Shown here piece after piece: positions 55,639-64,000 of a stretch of DNA of 64,000 bases; position 1 is the stretch's first letter; every line of letters begins with the position of its first letter. The stretch is from NCBI RefSeq assembly GCF_963576615.1, contig NC_088714.1:1178001-1242000 (forward strand), in the 5' to 3' direction. This stretch comes from Watersipora subatra. Lineage: Eukaryota > Bryozoa > Gymnolaemata > Cheilostomatida > Watersiporidae. The translations under genes and the position numbers were made by a program. The notes under the pieces are model-generated. The model did not search any database and had not been told where the DNA came from. It saw only the letters and a list, made by a program, of their open reading frames with translations.

Positions 55639-55849
55639 TTCACCTACCATTCACTTTCCATGTTTTAAAACAATTGTATATACATATACTTATTCTTTGT
55701 TCATTATCGGCATGCATGACGATCTCCCATGGCACATCAGACTGCCAGGGTACTAGTATATATAATCTGTGAATTTTTTGCGTTCACTAAAAAAAGCTAG
55801 AACACTAGCAAGCTTAAACGTTGCGCCATTCAATGGAAAAATGTTATTA

Positions 55850-57258
55850 CCATAAAACCTGTATTGGAACGCCACCTCTATTTGAACGCCACCTCTATTT
55901 GATTGCCACTATGGGAGAAGGGTTGAATAATACAGAGCCACCCATTCATGGAACGCTACTTCTCTATTTGAGTACCATTTCCATTTCATTTTATTTGCAT
56001 TCTTAATTTTTACGAACCCATAATAGCGAGTGATCAATAGAAAAGTGTCCACAATACTGTACTAATAACAACTGGATTACATCAATAACAATTAATTCGC
56101 TTGTTATTTCTGTTTGTATCGAAGTGCATTTTCCAACTCAAAGTCTTTACAGTTTTTTTTGCTAAAACTTTGAATGCAACAAAAATATTTAGTAACTGTA
56201 TCAGGCTAATAGTAGCTTGTTGTTTAATGCTGACATGTTCAATACTTCGATGTATGTGAAAAAGTTTTGTGCAGCGACAATGGCATCTGTGCTAATATGT
56301 ATCCTGAGACTGAAATTTTGAGGCTATTTTGATTATACGCGGGTTCTCTTTAATTGCTCGCAAAGCTTAATTTGGCTGGTGTAAAAGTTTTGCTCTGCTA
56401 AAAAAATCGTTTGGATGTTAATATCAACTAGCTCAGCTATGCAAAAAAGGAATTGAGGTCAGAAGGCACTGTGGGAAGTAATGAACAGCCAGAAGAAGTT
56501 GATATGGTTTTAAACGAAGGCAACAATCAAAACTCAACTGGCCGCTGCGCAAACGATGCTAATATTTTTGTTTTAAAAATTTTTAAATTTTTGTTTTGGA
56601 ATGTATTTTAAATATGGTTCGTTTATGTCAGTTGTTCTTGAATATATATTTGTAACATTTGATAGATTATTGTTATTATATAACTTCTAAGTGTGCAGAT
56701 TTATAGTATATTAGTTGATAGCATCCTTGCGGTTATATAAACTCTGCCTACAATGAATCGACGCTCATGACTTTTCTTTTATTGCACATAAAAAATCAAT
56801 TTTGGCTGCAAACTGCAGCAAACATATCAATGAGTTCAATGAGCTTTTATGCAACATCGTTAAATATAGTTATATAATGAAAATATGCTTTCAAATTTAA
56901 AATGAAATAAAAAACTTCAAAGCTGCAACAAATTACAACGCAGAATATAAGATCATAATTGGTTAATTGCAAGCAATAGATATCAACTGGTAGAGATATG
57001 TATCAGCTTCCTCGTGCATATTTATTTAGAGATATATGAGAAGTTGGAGGTAAGCTAGCGAATTTCTTGTGTACAAAAGGGGTAATGTCACTCTGTCCGA
57101 AGGAGAGTGCAAAATATAGGCGACATTCATTTTGCCCATGAAAAGTTTAAATTTATCTCTCAAAGATTCTGGCTAAGTGTTTGAAAAATACAACAGCCCC
57201 CTTTATTTGAACATCACCTTTAATAACGCGCCACTATAAGGGAAGGGTTGAGAAATGG
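55850..57258. mobile_element. pogo/Tigger-like non-autonomous element, family 1 copy 2
   Basis: Colinear with the element at 12330-13708: it starts after TA with CCATAAAACCTGTATTGGAA, contains the same internal landmarks (GCTTTTATGCAACATCGTTA, TGCATATTTATTTAGAGATA) and reaches the subterminal GGGAAGGGTTGAGAAATGGA. The outermost right inverted repeat is lost. It has no coding capacity. Confidence 0.7.
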
Positions 57259-60200
57259 ATATTATACGTTAAAACGTTATATTGTTTCATCATCCCTTCC
57301 ACAACTCAACTAATGAGAGACTTAGGCTAGGCTGCTTATAAAGGATAGAAACACTTGGTGTCTGTAGTCAAAAATTATTTTGAGAATGAACATTGGTTTA
57401 GATGAAAAAATGATAATTAATAACAAATGATGTGTAACCAACAACCTATGAGCTCAGTCTCTTTCTCTCTCTCTCTTGGTCATGGTCAGTCAAGGCAACT
57501 AAGACTGTCTATGGTTGTGTTTCATAGAGCTGTTTCATAGAGCTGTTTGCATCCAGCTCTAAACAAAGAGCTGCCCGCAGATATTTAAGGGATTTTCTGC
57601 TTTTGCTGTAGCAGATTCAAGGATGCGGTCTCTAGTGGACAAGAACAGGTTGAGACTGGTCGTTGCAGGTCTGGCCAATAGATAGGCTTGTTTATCCTCT
57701 CCCTCTAGATGCTGTCACAGAGCATCACTACTATAGCCCAATGCTGTTTTTTGTTCTGTAAGGGTGTCCAGCTCACCACCCATTTTTCGGTTTAAAATTG
57801 AGTTAGATAAACAGTTTTCTATGGATGCATGTGGTGTTTATATGAGCCGTAACCTAAAACATCCTGGCATAATAAACGATATGCATATTCTAGCTCATCA
57901 GCATTGAAATCTAGTGGGTGGATTCAGTGTGTCCAACTTCACTTGTAGTATCTAATGTGTGGCCTGATGTGTATCTGTTAAACATTTAAGAGAACTAGGC
58001 TAGGAAGTCATACGGTATTGCAACATCAGGCACACTTGAGTGGAGAGGTAGATAGACACGAAATAAGATAGCTATTCTTTATGAGATGGTTTAGGAGTCA
58101 TCAACCAATGACATTTTCAACAATTCAACATACATCTATTATCAGCCACAAACTGTCATATTACCAATGATTAATGTCTTTACAGTTTTGGTGTCAAGGA
58201 CGCTTGTAGAGCTCAGTCCATTTGGCGAAACTGGCGACTAAACAATAAAATTAACAGTATAAACTTGTTTAATTTTATATTGTTTTTAGCAGTCGGGCTC
58301 CCAAACAAGTACCATAAAAGATTAGGCATGAAAAAACACGGCAAAAATTTTTGTGTGGAATGGAGACCATGATAAGCAAAGTGCTTAGTATTATGCAAAT
58401 ACATAAACTTGGAGTTATATTCTCCATAGCGCTTTCAGTAATACGTTACTGACATGATAGTTACTCTATCAGAAATCCATGAACAAATTCAGTAAAACAT
58501 GTTTAGCATGTTTGGGAATTATGAGTATCCTGGGTATCGTGGGTATGATTGGGTTGATTGGTTATGATTGGGTTGATTGGAAACATTAAAATATAAATAA
58601 CTCAGGTTATGACTTACTGAAGCATCACCAAGTATTGCTTATCCAATGTCAACTGGCCCGGTTCTACTAAGCTATCATGACTCTACCACCATGTGCACTA
58701 ATCAAGGCATACACAACTGCATTTCGCCTAAAATTTTAATCTGAATACCTAGCCTTAGCCTTTGTACCAATAGCATCCTTCAACTCACAGATAGTCTGAA
58801 AGCACCCTTAATCTTCAATGTAATATCACCTCATCAAATTTATCAACTCTAAAACCATCCATGCTGTCCATGCAGAGAACCAACGATATAATAAATACTT
58901 TGTGAGCAGCTCATAAAACTCAGTTGAATCATTTTTATGCTCAATGATGCACCCAAAGGTTCAATGAGCTCAAAGGTTTTTATTATAGCTATCTCTATAG
59001 TAAACTGATATGTTGACAGCATTAAAATGTTTGACATCATTGCGTTTTATCCCAAGCTGCCGATACAGGTTTGCGCTATAGCTCCACAAATACAAGTTAA
59101 ACTAGGGCACAAAGCTATAAAATATTTACAGGAGTATCATTAGGCATATACTACGATTTTAGTCTCTATGCATTTGTACAATTAAAAAATCATCACATCT
59201 GTATCAATATTCCAACTAAATCTCTGTACGAATAAAAAAGAGGTAGGAGAGAGAGAGAGCTAAGACTTCCTGCTAAGGTAATAATGAACACAAAAAAGGT
59301 AAATATTCTGTATTACCACATAATGTAAAAGTCTAGGTTTAGACTTAGCCTAAGTACTTCTGTTCTGTATGCTTGGACAGTTTGTCACTGTGTCATGCTC
59401 ACGCTTTATAGCCACACGGAAAAAAATATGGCTATATTTTTAAAGCAGATCTTAAGAAAATGGATTTGATACGTTACGTTTGTTGAATTATTCACTGAGT
59501 GTTTTTAAAAATAGGTCTCTATCAGATTTGTGTCTTGCTGAAACACGTATGAGTTTTAGATCACAGGCTATGAACACTTGAACCAAGTATAGTCGTCAGG
59601 GTTTACCTTGAACTAAAAAGACCAGTTGCACAAGAATGCCTTATTAAAATTCTAACATTCAAGTTAATGAGATAAAAGAGACAACCTTAGCCTTGGACGC
59701 TGCAAAATGTAAGTAACTATGGTACATACATGTATGTAGCCGCATTCTATAGTACCTATGAACATTGGCTATTCAGATCCTGTCTGGTTTTTAGACTGGC
59801 AGATGAGAATGCTGCGCCTGCGCACATCCTGTAGGTAATAACACACCAAAGAATTTCATGTTTACAACCGTGTACTAGCGCATCTAAACACTTCTGGTCT
59901 TTGGGAATCATGACACGAATGATTGTAAGCGGTAAAGATTTGTAAATGGGACAGATGAGTTGCATGAAGCAGTCTGACCTTTAGAGGCAGCGGGAATGAT
60001 GGATTAATTAACATGGCTTTTCTCAACCTAGCCTTGTGAGCCCAGGACTTAGCTGTATTGTTTACCAGCGGATGGGTCACACAGTGGGCCGGGTCATACA
60101 GAGTTCAGCTCAGGAGAACCTGAGAGAAGGGTCGGTTAAGCGGCAGTCCGAAGGTAACAAAAATCTAAAACCTGGTCTATGCACTAGAGAAGGTACATGT

Positions 60201-62200
60201 AAGAACGTAATTGACGCTAGATTGTATTAAATTGGTTCCAGATTAAATGAAATTTGAGGCGCATCTGCCAGAAGTCAACAAACGGGTCTGAGACAGTAAA
60301 ACAAAGGAAATGTATTGTTGAATTTCTGCTAAGAATTAGTTCGTGTATCAGATTGTAGTTTTCCTTATCCTTTGCACACAAACACGGGACATCGGATATG
60401 ACAACTAGACTCTCGCTGTCTGCCTTCATGTATTCATTTATAACCAGAAACCTTTATATGTTTTGGTCAAATTATAAACAAAAATATTTGTGTATTAGTA
60501 ACGAGCAGTATCACAACAGAGCTAGAAAAATAATTGCTAAGTACGTTGCCTTGTCACTTACAATTTATACTCCAGTTTGCGCTCCTGAATTCCTTGCAAC
60601 CATTAGCGATGCCAAGCTATGATAAACAACAATATTGTTCTGATCATATAATTCTTGTTTTTTATTTCTCCTTAACAGCAGGAAATAAAAGAAAAGTGAC
60701 GCATGTGTTTCGCAAAGGTGACTCAATACATTGCGATAGAACATTCTAGAAATTCGGGTTTCACATAGCAACTGACGAAGCTCTTCTCAATTATCAAGAG
60801 GGTCTTTTTTCACTAACAAAACAGCCAAGCGCTTGCGATATTAGGTTGCTGATCCGAGGATTAAAATCTATACATACACGTAAGTAAATGTCTGTCATCC
60901 AGCCCCTAGTAAAGCTCATGCAAGCGCCTGCAAGGTGTCTAGCCAAGGGCCCTTGATCACATACTCCTGCATGCACTCCCCCAGGCAGCCGACTATCAAT
61001 TACTTTAATAGCCTTTTGAACCTTTAGCAAAATATAGACTGAGAACCTGCTAAAGTTCTCATGAAATTTACACGCATCCGTCTTTGCGTGTATCTTCAGA
61101 CTCGCTCAGCGCGGGGACCATGGTACTATAATTATCTTCGTCTGCTCTATGTCAGACCTGCTTGACATTGCCAAGGTATAAATAGAGAGCGATTCTAGGA
61201 ATTCACTTCTAGGAATTGCTATTCATTCATTTATGGGTTACTGATGACAGTCAGAGAGTTGATGGGGTTCACCTTTTCTGGTATGAAGTTGATGGTTCCA
61301 GTCAACAATTTAAAGCCATCATCAAGTCTGCGCTAGAGGAAATGTTATGGCGTATCTACTATCAATAAAGTCGAGGTGAACAACTATAGCTGCCCTACTA
61401 ATGCATCCAAATATGAGTTGAGAGTTCACGGGTGTAAAATTAATGGTCTGTAAATGGATTTAACCTTTTGAGATCTGCAACCTCTACGTGAATGTCTTGT
61501 GAAATGATTGATGGCACTTCTATGGAAATTCTGACTATTGCCTCATTCTATTGAAGTATTTTCTAAAAAAAAAGAATGAATGCGGTTAAGCCTGGAATCT
61601 GCGTAGAAACAGAAATCATCCATGTCACCTCTTGGCCTAACAGAAACTTGTTTTACAAAAACAACAAAACTGAAGTTAATAAATTAGACTTTTTGCATAG
61701 AGTAGACATAAATCACTCTATTGATTCCAGCTGTCAATAACTGAATAAATCCAATACTACTGAGTGTGTAACTAATTCTGAAAATAAGCCTCATACATCC
61801 TCATTGACTCATAGAGTGCCTCGGCGAGTCTATTTGTGTAAGTGCTTTGACGGTATTACTTGCAGTTTCAAACTCTTTAAAAATGCCCCTAACACATTAG
61901 CAATAACTAAAGTTAAGATAAAAATGCCTAGGAGACTTTGCTATCCCAATTACTTGCGATATTTTCTAACAGAAATAGTCATCAAAACCTACTACGTGAA
62001 TAAATTAAACTGTCTTTGAATTTTGCATTTTGAAACAGAGTTCTGCAACGTTAAAATGTTTTTATTGAAGTATGCCCCCTCCCACGCCCCCTCTCCCCAT
62101 GTGTACTCTAATTCATTGTCGTAACAGAAATATCAAGTTTGGCTCTGCTATAGTGAGTGCGAGCCTGTAGGGGAAAACAGGAGTTGTGGAAACCTCTGCC
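57259..62200. other. Long region without a recognised gene
   Basis: No exon can be supported. A 50-codon minus-strand frame near 57595-57735 (EGEDKQAYLLARPATTSLN) has a fair acceptor but no known family. 60820-60870 (AAGCGCTTGCGATATTAGGT, then GAGGATTAAAATC) is weakly tRNA/SINE-like. It presumably holds intergenic DNA and long repeats. Confidence 0.4.
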
Positions 62201-62224
62201 AAGGGAGCACAACTCTAGATAACT

Positions 62225-62615
62225 AAATACCACTCTGGATGTCTAGCACTAGTGACCTTAGCGTAAGGAATGTGTAGTACGGATGACCTTAGACTAAGGG
62301 ATGTGTAGTACACCATGTGTAGTACTGATGAACTTAAACTAAGGGATGTGTAGTACCAATGAACTTAGACTAAGGGATGTGTAGTACTGATGAACTTAGA
62401 CTAAGGGATGTGTAGTACTGATGAACATAGACTAAGAGATGTGTAGTACTGATGAACGTAGACTAAGAGCTGTGTAGTACTAATAAACTTAGACTAAGAG
62501 CTGTGTAGTACTGATAAACTTAGACTAAGAGCTGTGTAGTGCTGATGACCTTAGACTAAGAGCTGTGTAGTACTAATGAACTTAGACTAAGGAATGTGTA
62601 GTGCTGATAAACTTA
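62225..62615 (+). repeat. 31-bp minisatellite (about 12 copies)
   Basis: Units contain GTGTAGTACTGATGAACTTA and GACTAAGGGAT, more divergent than the other arrays. Confidence 0.87.
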
Positions 62616-63882
62616 GAGTAAACAGTATGAAACGCCTTTAATTAGGCCTTATCAAAACAATTCAATTATCAAAACAAATTACAAATCAGTAATTTTATCT
62701 TCTATTCTTATGTACTCAGCACCAGGAGAGAACTATGAATGTATAATAAGGCTACAATATAGGTACTAGATTATTACAAACAAGTAGCTATATCATATTT
62801 TATCTTCAAATGCCCAGACCAGTTTTGTTAGTTACTTTGTTTTCTTTTTGGAGAAGAGCAATGAAAAAGCCAACGTTGTAACACAGCTTCAACAGACTTT
62901 TTGACAAGTTGATTCCATCCTTGCCTCTAATAAAGATGATCTCTTTGACAATTTAAGGCCATTCCAAATTCGGCACAGTTGTTAATGCCAACTGCCCATG
63001 AGCAATGCATAGCCTTTAGGAATCAAAAAGCAAAACTTGCTTCATTTTATATTAATAATAAAATTCAGACCAAATATGGTAATCATTAGAATCTAGAGCT
63101 ACACTTGTGCATCATAGAAATAACTTGAGACTATGAAAAGTACATAATATAGCAGAGAATCTGACAACTAAGTACGCCATAAAGACTGAGTACCAATGAC
63201 AATATTTCTATGAGTGGTTGGGTAAAGAGCAAAACGCGTATCAGCCACTCCTACTTTCCACTCCCATTAAATAAGAACTCACTTTAAACCTTTTGACAGG
63301 TACATTTTGAAATAACCTTCTCAAAAAATACACCAAAATCAATTTTAAAACATCTTCAACATGACAGAGATCTGAGTAAAAACAAGATTGGTTTTGACAA
63401 TTCAGTTCTGCTGGTATGTCAACACAAATGTCTGATGGTGGGGTAGAAAGAGAAGTTGTCCCCAACGAGCGAATGGAATCTTCATCAATAGGACACGACT
63501 ATAAAAAGTTGACAAAAATACAACAGAAGCAAATAACCAGTTTGAATAAATAAACAAAAATTCCCTAAAAATACTCTTTGGAATTGCGACCGGCAATAGA
63601 AAATGATATTTGTAATAGAGTTGTTTGCAATAATAATATATATAATAATAATATAACAGACCATGTGTATAGCCACATGTATAGCCAATGAAATGTGTGT
63701 ACAAGAAACGGAATGCGTATAGCGGCATGAATTGAAATTGGCCAATTGGAAATATTCATGATACAACAAAATATGTTTTCATCAATTCATCTAGTAAATG
63801 TTCAAGGATGCCAGCTGACAGCAATACATGTGTAAAGTACTAGTACAATACATCTGTGAGTAAAATACTTCACTATAAAATA
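62616..63882. other. Downstream flank of GCH1
   Basis: AT-rich and lacking supported exons; the proximal part is probably the GCH1 3' untranslated region. Several T-rich stretches could supply polyadenylation signals on the minus strand, but none can be chosen from sequence alone. Confidence 0.4.
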
Positions 63883-64000
63883 TCACTTGGATTTTACAAA
63901 GCTGAGGAATTCCTCCCTTGTCTTTGGATCCTCCCTAAAGACTCCAAGCATGGTGCTGGTGACGGCAGTTGTTGAGGTCTTCTGCACACCTCTCATGATC
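63883..64000 (-). CDS. GCH1: GTP cyclohydrolase I, last coding exon (partial, runs off window)
   Basis: GTP cyclohydrolase I makes 7,8-dihydroneopterin triphosphate from GTP, the first and rate-limiting step of tetrahydrobiopterin synthesis. The minus strand from the window edge reads [14 protein letters not shown], then [19 protein letters not shown] and a stop at 63883-63885, which matches the highly conserved C-terminus of animal GCH1 (the Cys/His zinc-site region lies further N-terminal, outside the window). The rest of the gene lies beyond 64000. Confidence 0.95.
   Translation of the reverse strand, partial: IMRGVQKTSTTAVTSTMLGVFREDPKTREEFLSFVKSK

Noticed and set aside
57595-57735. Minus-strand frame reading EGEDKQAYLLARPATTSLN
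   Set aside because: The acceptor is plausible and about 50 codons are open, but no family, partner exon or conserved motif can be named. It may be part of a dispersed repeat.
1-64000. Search for CRISPR arrays and prokaryotic-type defence or operon structures
   Set aside because: The direct repeats here are tandem minisatellites without unique spacers, genes are spliced, and nothing resembles Cas or toxin-antitoxin genes.

Overview
This is animal nuclear DNA. Genes are split by GT/AG introns, spacing is loose, the sequence is AT-rich, and introns carry many minisatellites, MITE-like DNA transposons, tRNA-derived SINE pieces and a LINE relic. The repeat style (tandem arrays in most introns, the dispersed 'cggtgttgc' repeat) and the gene set suggest an invertebrate, most likely a lophotrochozoan. 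The species cannot be named from the sequence.

Layout. 1-5770 is a repeat nest: a tandem ~430-bp AT-rich repeat split by a piggyBac-like insertion with intact TTAA duplications, two copies of a small hairpin, and a decayed LINE reverse transcriptase. 8292-10160 (+) is a low-molecular-weight protein tyrosine phosphatase gene, five exons visible and the 5' exon not found. 10812-42448 (+) is a complete 14-exon gene for kintoun/DNAAF2, the cytoplasmic dynein-arm assembly factor; every splice phase fits and the predicted protein is 878 residues. It is convergent with a CYP26-like cytochrome P450 on the minus strand (42990-45409, with a possible start exon at 45781-45846). From 46 to 63.8 kb there is little recognisable coding sequence apart from one candidate terminal exon of unknown identity (49706-49843, -). 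The window ends inside GTP cyclohydrolase I (GCH1), whose last coding exon is 63883-64000 (-).

The genes do not form a pathway and look like ordinary metazoan neighbours. The unusual content is in the repeats: a piggyBac-like element whose empty site survives in the neighbouring repeat unit, four pogo/Tigger-like TA-flanked elements (two of one family), at least fifteen tandem arrays, some with higher-order structure, and a 52-bp tandem duplication that copies a phosphatase exon end together with its splice donor. I found no sign of a prokaryotic-type operon, CRISPR array or new multi-gene system.
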